Shown one piece after another: positions 1 to 8,569 of a DNA stretch of 64,000 nucleotides. The translations under genes were made by a program, and so were the position numbers. Location: positions 186,001 to 250,000 of the forward strand of contig NZ_FXTK01000001.1 of assembly GCF_900182695.1 (NCBI RefSeq), given 5' to 3'. Origin of the DNA: Paracoccus laeviglucosivorans. Its GTDB lineage: Bacteria > Pseudomonadota > Alphaproteobacteria > Rhodobacterales > Rhodobacteraceae. The notes beneath the pieces were generated by a model, which made no database searches, was not told the origin of the DNA, and saw nothing but the letters and a program-made list of their open reading frames with translations. The stretch's first letter is position 1. Every line of letters starts with the position of its first letter.

Positions 1-765
1 CGCGGCCTTGTCATGGGGGTCGCGAACGATCGTTCGATCGCTTGGGGCATTGCCAAAGCACTGGCCGATCAGGGCGCGGAACTGGCCTTTTCCTATCAGG
101 GCGATGCATTCGGCAAGCGGGTCGAGCCGCTGGCTGCCAGCGTCGGGTCGGATCTGCTGCTGGACGTGGATGTGAACGACGACGCCTCGCTTGATGCGGC
201 ATTCGCGCAGTTGACCGAACGCTGGGGCAAGCTGGACTTTCTGGTCCATGCCATCGCGTTTTCCGACAAGAACGAACTTACGGGCCGTTTCGTCGACACC
301 TCGCGCGAAAATTTCAAGAATTCGCTGACGATTTCCTGCTATTCGCTGATCGAGGTGGCACGTCGCGCGGCCCCGCTGATGCGCGAAGGCGGCTCGATCA
401 TCACGCTGACCTATGGCGGCTCGAACCGGGTGACGCCGTTCTATAACGTCATGGGCGTGGCCAAGGCAGCGCTTGAATCGGCGGTGCGCTATCTGGCCAA
501 CGACCTTGGCCCCGACGGCATCCGTGTCAATGCGATCAGCCCCGGCCCGATGAAGACGCTGGCAGGCGCAGCCATCGGCGGCGGCCGCAAGACCTATCGC
601 CACACCGAGGCGAACGCCCCCCTGCGCGCCAATGCCACGCTTGAGGCGATTGGCGGCACGGCGGTCTGGCTGTGTTCGGACTGGGGCGCCTGCACGACAG
701 GCGAGACCGTGCTGGTCGATGGCGGCTATCACGTCCTTGGAATGCCGCAGTCGGAAAACCTGTAA
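1..765 (+). CDS. fabI: Enoyl-[acyl-carrier-protein] reductase (NADH), 5' partial
   Basis: Performs the last reduction of type II fatty acid elongation (trans-2-enoyl-ACP to acyl-ACP) in the cytoplasm. The frame is already open at base 1 (codons R-G-L-V before the Met at 13), and FabI proteins start several residues further upstream, so the true start lies outside the window. Seen: the divergent SDR nucleotide-binding loop GVANDRSIAWGIAKAL, and the Tyr-x6-Lys catalytic pair in YNVMGVAKAALES followed by RVNAISPGPMKTLA, both typical of FabI rather than FabG. The C-terminus is intact. A hydrolase gene follows 19 bp downstream on the same strand and may be co-transcribed. Confidence 0.95.
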   Translation, partial: RGLVMGVANDRSIAWGIAKALADQGAELAFSYQGDAFGKRVEPLAASVGSDLLLDVDVNDDASLDAAFAQLTERWGKLDFLVHAIAFSDKNELTGRFVDTSRENFKNSLTISCYSLIEVARRAAPLMREGGSIITLTYGGSNRVTPFYNVMGVAKAALESAVRYLANDLGPDGIRVNAISPGPMKTLAGAAIGGGRKTYRHTEANAPLRANATLEAIGGTAVWLCSDWGACTTGETVLVDGGYHVLGMPQSENL

Positions 766-784
766 AGGATAAAGGAGCCCCGCG

Positions 785-1618
785 ATGGATGTCAGACATT
801 TCACCGCGGGGGACGGAACCCGTCTTGCCTATCGCGACCAGGGCCAAGGTATGGTGGTTCTGGCGCTGTCCGGGCTGACGCGCACGGGTCGGGATTTCGA
901 CTATCTTGCGCCGCATCTGGACGGCGTGCGGCTGCTGCGCCCCGACTATCGCGGGCGCGGTCAGTCGGAATGGACGGGCGCGGCCAGCTATACCGTCCAG
1001 CAAGAGGCGCAGGACGCCATCGACCTGCTGGATCATCTGGATGTCGAACAGGCCGCCGTGCTGGGCACGTCGCGGGGTGGGATCATCGGCATGTATCTTG
1101 CCGCCACATCTCGCAATCGGCTGCATGGGCTGTGCCTGAACGATGTGGGGCCGATCCTGAACAAGCCGGGGCTGGCCAAGATCATGGATTATGTCGGGCG
1201 CAATCCCGTGGCGTCCAGCCATGCCGATCTGGCGCGCAAGCTGCCCAAGGTCATGCCCGAGTTTCGCAGTGTCCCGCCGGAACGCTGGCTGGCCGAGGCC
1301 AAACTGCATTACACCGAAACGGAAAACGGTCTTAGGATCACTTATGATCCGCAACTGCGCGAGGCGTTTCTATCAGCTTTCGAAGGGCCCGAGATCAACC
1401 TTTGGCCGCTTTTCGACGCGGCCCATGATCTGCCCCTGGCGCTGATCCGTGGCGGAAATTCCGATCTGCTGTCCGCCGAGGTCGCCGCCGAGATGTGCCA
1501 GCGTCGCCCCGACATGATCTTTGCAGAAGTTCCGGATCGCGGACATATCCCGTTTCTTGACGAACCCGAGGCGTTGGCCGCGATCCGCGCGTGGCTGGCG
1601 CTGATCCCCCAACCTTAA
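785..1618 (+). CDS. Alpha/beta-fold hydrolase
   Basis: A 277-residue cytoplasmic alpha/beta hydrolase without signal peptide. Seen: oxyanion region LALSGLTRTGRDF (about residues 27-39), PDYRGRGQS (53-61), nucleophile elbow GTSRGG with Ser96, and the catalytic His in DRGHIPF (His254). The fold and triad are well supported; the substrate is not, since this family includes esterases, C-C hydrolases and haloperoxidase-like enzymes. The ATG is preceded by AAAGGAG at good spacing. It sits 19 bp after fabI, suggesting co-transcription but not a lipid role by itself. Its last four bases overlap the stop of a small convergent lipoprotein gene. Confidence 0.85.
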   Translation: MDVRHFTAGDGTRLAYRDQGQGMVVLALSGLTRTGRDFDYLAPHLDGVRLLRPDYRGRGQSEWTGAASYTVQQEAQDAIDLLDHLDVEQAAVLGTSRGGIIGMYLAATSRNRLHGLCLNDVGPILNKPGLAKIMDYVGRNPVASSHADLARKLPKVMPEFRSVPPERWLAEAKLHYTETENGLRITYDPQLREAFLSAFEGPEINLWPLFDAAHDLPLALIRGGNSDLLSAEVAAEMCQRRPDMIFAEVPDRGHIPFLDEPEALAAIRAWLALIPQP

Positions 1619-1782
1619 TCGGCGGTTGCGGCACCCACGGTCGCACCCGCAACGGCACCCACCGGACCGGCCACGACGGCCCCGCCCAAACCGCCGGTCG
1701 CGGCGCGTTCGGTCGGGTTGTTCCCACAGGCCGCGACAGCCAGCATCATCCCGCCCAAAAGGGCGGCGCTCAGGTATTTCAT
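1615..1782 (-). CDS. Small glycine-zipper lipoprotein (55 aa)
   Basis: A 55-residue ORF starting with MKYLSAALLGGMMLAVAACG. It has a lysine, a hydrophobic stretch and a lipobox ending VAAC (Cys19), so a lipoprotein signal is likely. The mature part is only about 37 residues: a short polar linker (GNNPTERAAT), then GGLGGAVVAGPVGAVAGA-type glycine-zipper sequence that could pack in or against a membrane. GGGGAGA lies about six bases before the ATG, supporting translation. It converges on the hydrolase gene with a four-base overlap. It resembles small entericidin or glycine-zipper lipoproteins; no function can be assigned. Confidence 0.7.
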   Translation of the reverse strand: MKYLSAALLGGMMLAVAACGNNPTERAATGGLGGAVVAGPVGAVAGATVGAATAD

Positions 1783-1861
1783 GGCATTCTCCCCAGATGC
1801 GGCAACACGCCGCTTATGGGGGAATGACGCCGGAAAGCGGCTTTTGGTTCCGTGACTTGGC

Positions 1862-2884
1862 TTACAGACCCGTCAGCTTTTGGCGCTGCACCACGTCCCA
1901 GACGATCTCTTGCATCCTGTGCGCGAGTTCGGGCGATGGTGCAGTCGCAGACGTGCCGTCCGCGCGTATCAGCTGGTTCGGCAACCCTACCGGGCTTTTG
2001 CCGTAAAGCGCCGCGTAATGGGTCAGCGCCACCAGATAGACGCCCAGATCGTTGATATGAATCGTGTCCAGCGAACCGTCGGCATTGCGGTTGAACAGCT
2101 GTTCGCGATTTGTCAGTTCGGCGATACCCTTGCCCTCGGCCTCAGTGACGACGGCGGCCATCACCTGACCTGCCGGGATCAGCCAGACCGGACGACCCGT
2201 AGCCTTGGCGGTTTCGCGGCTGGCGGGCCACAGGATCTGGCTCCACATCGCGTCAAGATCGGTGGGCAGGCGCGACAACCATTCGGGCTGGTCGTCCAGC
2301 GCGTGCCAGCTTTCATACAGGAATACCTGAATGTCGGGATTGCCCGCGACCGCCTCGGCCGCCCATTTCCGGGCGCTGGCCACGCTGTCCTTGTAAAGCA
2401 GCGCGTCTTTCAGCCGGACCATCTCGGTCATCACAAAGGCATCGTATTCGCCGCTTTTCAGCGCCTCATGCGCGTCGCGGTAACGGGGGGTGGCGTTTTC
2501 CTGATCAAAGCCGTTGATGGCCTGACGCCCCTGCCAATGCTCCCCCAAGGCCGTGCCCCAGCCCAGTTGCAGGTTGTAGTCATGCCCGGCCATCTGCGCC
2601 AGCATCGCGGGCATGTCGCGTCCGACAAGGCTGTGGCCAAGGTGAAAGACCTTCAGCGGCGCCTGTGGCAAGGCGCGCCCGGTGTCGTAAAGCGCCTGCA
2701 CATCGGCACCGTCATCATGGCTGGGCAGGCCCTTGGGTTTCAGCGACCACGCGCCCGCCGCCATGACAGCCAGCCCGGCCAGCACCAGCCCCGTGCGCGG
2801 CAGCATACCGCCCCGCCATCGCCATGCGGCGTAAAACGCGGCAACCGCCACCAAAAGAACAACCAAAAGAACCAGATACCGCAT
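1862..2884 (-). CDS. Membrane-anchored SGNH/GDSL-like hydrolase domain protein
   Basis: About 340 residues. The N-terminus has two hydrophobic segments (about 3-20 and 30-46), so the rest is probably tethered outside the inner membrane. The soluble part begins KVFHLGHSLVGRDMPAML, where GHS occupies the position of the GDS/GNS nucleophile block of SGNH enzymes. Near the C-terminus, DTIHINDLGVYLVALTHYAAL matches block V (Asp-x-x-His followed by a glycine and a hydrophobic helix). I infer an SGNH-fold esterase or acyl-ester hydrolase; the substrate is unknown. A TTG two codons upstream is an alternative start. No operon partner is visible. Confidence 0.6.
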   Translation of the reverse strand: MRYLVLLVVLLVAVAAFYAAWRWRGGMLPRTGLVLAGLAVMAAGAWSLKPKGLPSHDDGADVQALYDTGRALPQAPLKVFHLGHSLVGRDMPAMLAQMAGHDYNLQLGWGTALGEHWQGRQAINGFDQENATPRYRDAHEALKSGEYDAFVMTEMVRLKDALLYKDSVASARKWAAEAVAGNPDIQVFLYESWHALDDQPEWLSRLPTDLDAMWSQILWPASRETAKATGRPVWLIPAGQVMAAVVTEAEGKGIAELTNREQLFNRNADGSLDTIHINDLGVYLVALTHYAALYGKSPVGLPNQLIRADGTSATAPSPELAHRMQEIVWDVVQRQKLTGL

Positions 2885-2942
2885 CACCAAACCCGTTTTT
2901 TACCATTGGGTTTTCTATAGCAAACCCCGCCCACCCGCGCAG

Positions 2943-2974
2943 TAAAAAGGCCGCTATCCTTTCGGACAGCGGCC
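2943..2974 (-). terminator. Rho-independent terminator of the DUF475 gene
   Basis: On the minus strand, an 11-bp stem beginning GGCCGCT closes a GAAA loop and is followed directly by TTTTT. It begins 25 bases past the stop of the DUF475 gene. Confidence 0.8.
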
Positions 2975-2998
2975 CCCGGTTTTTCAGGTCGCGGCGGA

Positions 2999-4078
2999 TC
3001 AGCCGTGTTCGTGGTTCTGCCGGTTCCAGCGGATCGACGCCCAGAGCGAAATCCCAATCAGCGTCGCACCGCCAAGGCCGGTGATGACCTCGGGAATATG
3101 CATCAGCGGCTGGATGAACATGATGATCGACAAGGCAACGATGGCATAGAACGCGCCATGTTCAAGAAAGCGGTATTCGGCCAGCGTGCCGCGTTCGACC
3201 AGCATGATGGTCATGGAACGCACATACATGGCGCCGATGCCCAGACCGATGGCGATGACGAACAGGTTATGCGTCAGCGCGAAAGCACCGATCACGCCGT
3301 CGAAGCTGAACGAGGCGTCGAGCACTTCCAGATACAGGAACGCGCCCAGACCGCCTTTGGCACCGGCTTGCAGCGCCTCCTGGCTGCTGTCCAGCAGTCC
3401 GCCCAGCACCTCGACCAGCAGGAAGGTCAGAAGCCCCCAGATGGCCGAGCTGAAGAAGATCTGCGATTCGGCAGGCTCAAGGAAACGCGAGAAGATCAGC
3501 ACGGTGATCAGCACGATCGCGACTTCGATGCCGCGAATCGTGGCATAGCGCTGCATCTTGCCTTCCAGCCATTTGACCCAATGCACGTCCTTTTCGTGAT
3601 CGAAGAAGAACGACAGGCCGACCATCATCAGGAAGGTTCCGCCGAAGGCGGCGATGGGCAGATGCGCGTCATGCATGATGCGCGAATATTCGTCGGGCTG
3701 GGTCGCCGCCAGAACCATCGCCTGCCACGGGCCGATATTGGCCGCGATGACCACGATCAGCAGCGGAAAGACGATCCGCATGCCGAAGACGGCGATCAGG
3801 ATGCCCCAGGTCAGGAAGCGACGCTGCCAAACGGGCGTCATGTCCTTGAGCTTGTTGGCGTTCACGATGGCGTTGTCGAAAGACAGCGAAATCTCCAGCA
3901 CGGCCAGAACGGCGCAGATGAAGAAGATCGACAGCGTGCCGCCGACCGTGCCCGTCATTTCCCAGCCAAGGAATGCGCCAAGCGCCAGACCAAGGACCGT
4001 GACGATAAAGGACCAGCGGAAATAGCTGAGGGTGGATGCGCGGGTGCCCCCCGCGGAGAGGTTGTTTTCTTGCTGCAT
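2999..4078 (-). CDS. DUF475 family integral membrane protein (TerC-related)
   Basis: A polytopic inner-membrane protein of about 359 residues with roughly eight to nine hydrophobic segments. It contains the hallmark acidic stretch VLEISLSFDNAIVNANKL near the N-terminus and a related LEVLDASFSFDGVIGAFAL in the second half. Such paired Glu/Asp motifs inside membrane helices typify the TerC/DUF475 group, proposed to move or sense metal ions. Start choice is uncertain: a TTG at 4108 would add ten residues, and neither start has a strong ribosome site. It is monocistronic with a clear terminator; two palindromes lie just upstream of the start. Confidence 0.85.
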   Translation of the reverse strand: MQQENNLSAGGTRASTLSYFRWSFIVTVLGLALGAFLGWEMTGTVGGTLSIFFICAVLAVLEISLSFDNAIVNANKLKDMTPVWQRRFLTWGILIAVFGMRIVFPLLIVVIAANIGPWQAMVLAATQPDEYSRIMHDAHLPIAAFGGTFLMMVGLSFFFDHEKDVHWVKWLEGKMQRYATIRGIEVAIVLITVLIFSRFLEPAESQIFFSSAIWGLLTFLLVEVLGGLLDSSQEALQAGAKGGLGAFLYLEVLDASFSFDGVIGAFALTHNLFVIAIGLGIGAMYVRSMTIMLVERGTLAEYRFLEHGAFYAIVALSIIMFIQPLMHIPEVITGLGGATLIGISLWASIRWNRQNHEHG

Positions 4079-4126
4079 GTTCAGAACAAGATCCAGGCGG
4101 CTGGTCAAAATCCAATGCCGACATCA

Positions 4127-4190
4127 CGAACGTGCCGCCACGTTCGCCAGAGGGGCCCGGCACCAAAAGTCATTCACGCATTCGCGAATG
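4127..4190. promoter_or_regulatory. Two palindromes upstream of the DUF475 gene
   Basis: Bases 4127-4146 form arms CGAACGTG and CACGTTCG around a four-base centre. Bases 4179-4190 are the perfect 12-mer palindrome CATTCGCGAATG. Both lie 50-110 bases upstream of the DUF475 ATG in otherwise non-coding DNA, as expected of operator sites. The binding factor is unknown. Confidence 0.4.
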
Positions 4191-4255
4191 GGGCGAAGAT
4201 GACGTTTTCGTGTTCAAAACGCAAGCCTGATCTTCGCTGGACGCATAATGACGGC

Positions 4256-5629
4256 TTAGGTGGGTTGTGCGCGAAAGCGGATCCGGGCGCACAGCCCCTG
4301 TCCTTCCTGTCCCGCATGAAGGGTCAGCGCGCCGCCGAACAGATGCACGATCTCCTCGACCACGGGCAGGCCCAGCCCCATGCCGGGGCCATGCGTCACC
4401 CCGCGCGCAAAGCGGCCAAAGGCGGCGGGGCGGGCGGGTTCGGGGATGCCGGGGCCGTCATCTTCGACCTCGAGGATGGCATCGGGGCCTTCGCCGCGCA
4501 CCCGGACGGTGACGACTGCGCCGGTGCCGGCATGAAGGATCGCGTTGCGGATCAGGTTCTGCAACGCCTCGGCCAACAGCAGCGGTTCGGCCCGGATGAT
4601 CAGGGGGGCATCTCCTTCGAAACCCAGATCGATGCCCGCATCCGCGGCGGCGGGGATACTGTCGGCGGTCACGTCACGGGCGAAGCCTGACAGTTCCAGC
4701 GGTTGCGGATCATGACCCGCTGCCGCATCGACCTTGGCCAGCAGCAGCAACTGGGCAAGGATGCGTTCGGCATGGGCGACGGCGGCATCGCCCTTTTGCG
4801 CGGCCTCCTGCGCTTCGGCCAGAGTGCCTGCGCGGGCGGCCAGCGCCAGTTGGGTGCGGACGACGGCCAAGGGCGTGCGCAGCTGATGCCCGGCATTTCC
4901 GGTAAAATTGCGCAAACCGTCCAATGCCGTCTTCAGGCGTGACATGAACAGGTTGATCGTGCCGACCAGGCCGCGCACCTCGGACGGAACCGGGGTTTCC
5001 ACTGGCCCCAGATCGTCGGGACTGCGGGTCGCGATCGCCTCGCCCAGCCGATGCAGCGGGCGCAGCGATACCGTCACTGCGATCCCCACGATCAGACCCG
5101 CCCCCAGCATCATCAGCGCCAGCCGCAGCGCAGAACGCATCAGGATGGTCTGCGTCAATTCCCGCCGCGCATTGGTCGTTTCCGCCACCGTCACGACAAA
5201 GGGCACCTCGTCGATCCCGGTCGAGGCGGCACGGGCAAGGCTTGCGACCCGCACCGGCTCTCCGCGGAAGGTGTCATCGGCAAAGACCGGCACGCCGCCC
5301 TGCACCGCACGGGCCATCGGCAGATCGTCATAGCCGGTGACCAACCGCCCCGGCGGGCCATCGACACGGTAGAACACGCGGTCTTCGGCGGCCGAGCTCA
5401 GCATCTCCAACGCGCCATAGGGGATTTCGATGGCAATCAGCCCGTCTTCATCCAACGAGGCGCGTTCGGCGATGACCAGCGCCGATCCGGCCAGCACGCG
5501 GTCGGCCAGCGCATTGGCCATTCGCACGGCTTCGCGCCATGTGTCGATCAACGCCAGCGTGCCGAATACGGCGGTCGCGACCAGCAGCCAGACCAGAAGC
5601 CTGCGGCGGATCGAGAAAGGGCGGCTCAC
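4256..5629 (-). CDS. tctE: TctE-type sensor histidine kinase
   Basis: A 457-residue inner-membrane histidine kinase with two transmembrane segments (about 10-28 and 167-188). They flank a periplasmic domain of the TctE/2CSK type containing IPYGALEMLSSAAEDRVFYRV. Cytoplasmic motifs in order: HAMP-like linker, H box NAGHQLRTPLAVVRTQLAL with the phosphorylated His, N box EALQNLIRNAILHA, G1 EVEDDGPGIP and G2 GMGLGLPVVEEIV. It follows the response regulator with a four-base ATGA overlap and is divergent from a binding protein and tctCBA. This supports control of tricarboxylate uptake by this pair; the ligand itself is inferred from the family. Confidence 0.88.
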   Translation of the reverse strand: MSRPFSIRRRLLVWLLVATAVFGTLALIDTWREAVRMANALADRVLAGSALVIAERASLDEDGLIAIEIPYGALEMLSSAAEDRVFYRVDGPPGRLVTGYDDLPMARAVQGGVPVFADDTFRGEPVRVASLARAASTGIDEVPFVVTVAETTNARRELTQTILMRSALRLALMMLGAGLIVGIAVTVSLRPLHRLGEAIATRSPDDLGPVETPVPSEVRGLVGTINLFMSRLKTALDGLRNFTGNAGHQLRTPLAVVRTQLALAARAGTLAEAQEAAQKGDAAVAHAERILAQLLLLAKVDAAAGHDPQPLELSGFARDVTADSIPAAADAGIDLGFEGDAPLIIRAEPLLLAEALQNLIRNAILHAGTGAVVTVRVRGEGPDAILEVEDDGPGIPEPARPAAFGRFARGVTHGPGMGLGLPVVEEIVHLFGGALTLHAGQEGQGLCARIRFRAQPT

Positions 5630-6297
5630 GGTTCGGCCCGGTCCAGAAAATAGCCGATGCCGCGCGCGGTTTTCACCGTCAGCCCCGCCGGGCCAAGGCG
5701 TTTGCGAAGGCGGCTGACATATTGCTCGATCGCGTTGGCGGACAGGTCGTCTTCCAGACTGGTCAGCGATTGCACGATGGTTTCGCGCGGCACGACCTTG
5801 CCCGCGCGGGTGATCAGCAATTCCAGCAGCCCGCGTTCGCGCAAGGGCAGGTCCAGCAGATGTCCCGCCACGGTAAAGCTGCGGCTGTTCTGATCGAATG
5901 TCAGCCCGCCAAAGCTGACCGTCGCGGTGCGCAGCCCCGCCTGACGGCGCAGCAGGGATCTGATCCGGGCCTCGAATTCACCGATGTCGAAGGGCTTGAT
6001 CAGGTAGTCATCCGCGCCAAGGTCCAGACCCCGCACCCGCTCCTCGGGCGTGCCGCGCGCGGTCAGGATCATCACGGCAGCCGGGTTCTTGCGGGCGCGC
6101 ATCGCACGCAGCACCTCCAGCCCGTCCATCTGGGGCAGGTTCAGGTCCAGGATCACCAGATCGAAGCTTTCCGCCCGTGCCAATGCCTCGGCCGAGGCGC
6201 CGTCATGAACCACATCGACTGCATAGCCGGTCTGGCGCAGCAGCGTCACCAGCCCTTCGGCCAGCGAAATATTGTCCTCGACCAGCAAGATACGCAT
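5626..6297 (-). CDS. tctD: TctD-type response regulator, OmpR family
   Basis: A 223-residue two-domain regulator. The receiver begins MRILLVEDN with phospho-acceptor Asp51 in DLVILDLNLPQMDG, Thr79 in ILTARG and Lys101 in LIKPF. A winged-helix DNA-binding domain follows (about 125-220; LRERGLLELLITRAGKVV, EQYVSRLRKRL, KTARGIGYFL). The start was placed at this Met because the receiver fold begins here; the frame stays open further upstream but that stretch lacks receiver sequence. It is transcribed ahead of the kinase, with coupled start and stop, and faces a binding-protein gene 70 bp away, the likely target promoter region. Confidence 0.9.
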   Translation of the reverse strand: MRILLVEDNISLAEGLVTLLRQTGYAVDVVHDGASAEALARAESFDLVILDLNLPQMDGLEVLRAMRARKNPAAVMILTARGTPEERVRGLDLGADDYLIKPFDIGEFEARIRSLLRRQAGLRTATVSFGGLTFDQNSRSFTVAGHLLDLPLRERGLLELLITRAGKVVPRETIVQSLTSLEDDLSANAIEQYVSRLRKRLGPAGLTVKTARGIGYFLDRAEP

Positions 6298-6367
6298 AGC
6301 TTCCCCCCCTGAGCGCGACCCTAGCGCCGCGCTTGCGGGCGGGCAACGGCTGGGGCAATCTTTGGCG

Positions 6368-7435
6368 ATGCGCCTGCACGCCCTTTTGCCAGCCCTCGTC
6401 GCCCTTTGCCTTGGTCCGGCAATGGCCCAGCCCACGCTGTTTCCCGCACCTGCGGGCGACGGGAGACAGCTGGTGATCTATTCGTCGCTGGACGACAATC
6501 TGGCGCAGCCGGTCATCGCGGCCTTTCAGGCCAGCCATCCCGATGTTGCCGTGACCTATGAAAACCTGCTGACGGGCGAATTGCACGACCGCATCGTGGC
6601 CGAAACACGCGCGGGGCAAGGCACGGCGGATTTCGCCTTCTCCTCGGCCATGGATTTGCAGGTCAAGCTGGCGAATGACGGCTTCGCGCGGCCCGTGGTC
6701 ACGCCCGACACCCCCGATTGGCCCGATTGGGCGAACTGGCGCGACACGGCATACGCCCTGACGTTCGAGCCCGCGGTCTTCGCCTATCACAAGCCCAGCT
6801 TCGCGGGACATGCGCCGCCCGCCACACGTGCCGACCTGATCCGCTGGATGGCCGAACACCCGGATCAGGCACGGGGACGCATCGGCACCTATGACGTGGC
6901 ACGGTCGGGCGTGGGCTATCTGTTTCTGGCCCGAGATCAGGAACTTTACCCCGGCATCTGGTCGGTCGTCGCCGCCATGGGCCGCGCAGGCGTGCAGCAA
7001 TACCTCACCACCAGCGACCTGCTGGAACGGATCGCCGATGGCAGGCTGGCGGTGGGTTATAACCTGCTTGGCTCATACGTCGCGGAATGGACGCGGCGCG
7101 ACCCGGATGTGGGGATGATCCTGCCGCAGGATTTCACCGTGGTCGTATCGCGGGTGGCCGTCGTGCCCACTGCGGCACGTGACCCGGAACTGGGTGCGCA
7201 GTTTCTGGCATATCTGATGTCGCCACAGGGACAAAGCCTGCTGTCGCGCACCCTGCGCCTGTCCGCCGTCAGCCTTGAGGTGGCGGGACAGGAAACCCCT
7301 GCGGGCGGGATGCAGGATCTGGCGGGGCTGCGGCTGAAACCCGTTCCCGTCAGCCCCGGACTGCTGGCCTATCTGGATCAAGCGACGCGGGTGCGGCTTT
7401 TGGCGCGCTGGAACAAGGCTTTGGCGGGCGAATAG
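6368..7435 (+). CDS. Periplasmic substrate-binding protein (Fe3+/spermidine-type fold) of the tct locus
   Basis: A 355-residue secreted protein with signal peptide MRLHALLPALVALCLGPAMA. The mature part begins like class II type I binding proteins: LVIYSSLDDNLAQPVIAAFQ, DVAVTYENLLTGELHDRIVAE and, later, GVGYLFLARDQELYPGIW. This resembles iron- or phosphonate-type ABC binding proteins, yet no ABC permease or ATPase is nearby. It lies between the divergent tctDE pair and tctCBA. I infer an auxiliary ligand-binding partner for the TctE sensor, or an orphan receptor. The ATG at 6368 was chosen because the signal peptide starts there. Confidence 0.8.
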   Translation: MRLHALLPALVALCLGPAMAQPTLFPAPAGDGRQLVIYSSLDDNLAQPVIAAFQASHPDVAVTYENLLTGELHDRIVAETRAGQGTADFAFSSAMDLQVKLANDGFARPVVTPDTPDWPDWANWRDTAYALTFEPAVFAYHKPSFAGHAPPATRADLIRWMAEHPDQARGRIGTYDVARSGVGYLFLARDQELYPGIWSVVAAMGRAGVQQYLTTSDLLERIADGRLAVGYNLLGSYVAEWTRRDPDVGMILPQDFTVVVSRVAVVPTAARDPELGAQFLAYLMSPQGQSLLSRTLRLSAVSLEVAGQETPAGGMQDLAGLRLKPVPVSPGLLAYLDQATRVRLLARWNKALAGE

Positions 7436-7460
7436 ACTTCCGCACAAATTTTTTCCGCAG

Positions 7461-7476
7461 TGTCAGGTCCATGACA
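7461..7476. promoter_or_regulatory. Dyad TGTCA-N6-TGACA upstream of tctC
   Basis: A perfect five-base inverted repeat with a six-base centre lies in the 192-bp gap between the auxiliary binding protein gene and tctC, 152 bases before the tctC ATG. Its position suits an operator for a response regulator such as TctD; this is inference only. Confidence 0.35.
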
Positions 7477-7627
7477 GGTTTCTGTGGTGGAAATGCCGTC
7501 AGGCCCGCAGTCTCGCGGGTTTCAGGAGGATGCGTCCCGCGCTTTGGGAGAGGCGGGGACGTTCACGGAAAACAAGACATCAAGCGAACGGCGCTGCGGT
7601 GCGCCCATTCGCCAGCGGAGGAATGTC

Positions 7628-8569
7628 ATGAAGCATCTCGTTCTCGCCAGCCTGTTCGCCAGCGCAATCGCGCTGCCCGCGATGGCCGATTACACCATCA
7701 TCGCACCCGCGAACCCCGGCGGTGGCTGGGACCAGACCGCGCGCACCATGCAGCAGGTCATGCAGGAAGACGGCATCTCGCCCTCGGCGCAGGTGCAGAA
7801 CGTGCCGGGCGCCGGCGGCACCATCGGGCTTGCGCAATTCAGCAGCCAGAACAAGGGCAATCCCGACGCGCTGATCGTCGGCGGCTATGTCATGGTTGGC
7901 GCGATCCTGACCAACAATTCACCCGTGTCGCTGAAGGACGTGACCCCCATCGCCCGCCTGACCGGCGAATATGAAGCGATCGTGGTTCCCGCCGCCTCCG
8001 ACATCCAGGACATGGCCGGTCTGGTCGCCAAGCTGAAAGAAAACCCTGGCGCGGTCAGCTGGGCCGGCGGCTCGGCCGGTGGCACGGACCACATCGCAGT
8101 GGGCATGATCGCCAAGGCTGCCGGCGTCGATCCGACCAAGATCAACTACATCGCCTATTCCGGCGGTGGCGAGGCGCTGGCCGCGATCCTTGGCAATCAG
8201 GTGACCGCAGGCGTGTCGTCGCTGGGCGAATTCGAAGCGCAGGTCAAGGCGGGCACGCTGCGCCTGCTGGCCGTGTCGGCGCCCGAGCGGATCGAAGGCG
8301 TGGACGCGCCCACGCTGAAGGAATCCGGTCTGGACATCGACCTGCAGAACTGGCGCATGGTCGCCGCAGCACCCGGCCTGTCGGACGAACAGAAAGCCAA
8401 AGTGACCGCCGACATCGAAAAGATGGCCAAATCGGAAAACTGGCAAAAGCAGCTTTCGGACAAGGGCTGGATGGACACCTATCTGGCCGGGCCCGAATTC
8501 GATGCCCAGCTTGAAGCCGACGTGACCGCGACCCAAGCCATCCTGAAAGACATCGGTCTGGTGAAATGA
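7628..8569 (+). CDS. tctC: Tripartite tricarboxylate transporter receptor TctC (BUG family)
   Basis: A 313-residue periplasmic solute receptor. Signal peptide MKHLVLASLFASAIALPAMA, then the BUG-family pattern YTIIAPANPGGGWDQTAR, VQNVPGAGGTIGLAQF and INYIAYSGGGEALAAILG. It binds a carboxylate (citrate or tricarballylate in characterised members) and delivers it to the TctAB membrane complex, driven by an ion gradient rather than ATP. The ATG is preceded by GGAGGA at ideal spacing; an in-frame extension upstream lacks a signal sequence. Its stop overlaps the tctB start by four bases. Confidence 0.93.
   Translation: MKHLVLASLFASAIALPAMADYTIIAPANPGGGWDQTARTMQQVMQEDGISPSAQVQNVPGAGGTIGLAQFSSQNKGNPDALIVGGYVMVGAILTNNSPVSLKDVTPIARLTGEYEAIVVPAASDIQDMAGLVAKLKENPGAVSWAGGSAGGTDHIAVGMIAKAAGVDPTKINYIAYSGGGEALAAILGNQVTAGVSSLGEFEAQVKAGTLRLLAVSAPERIEGVDAPTLKESGLDIDLQNWRMVAAAPGLSDEQKAKVTADIEKMAKSENWQKQLSDKGWMDTYLAGPEFDAQLEADVTATQAILKDIGLVK

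Noticed and set aside
3005-4690. A 561-codon open frame on the plus strand opposite the DUF475 gene
   Set aside because: Antisense to a clear membrane-protein gene and extending into the kinase gene; highly charged, unlike a real protein.
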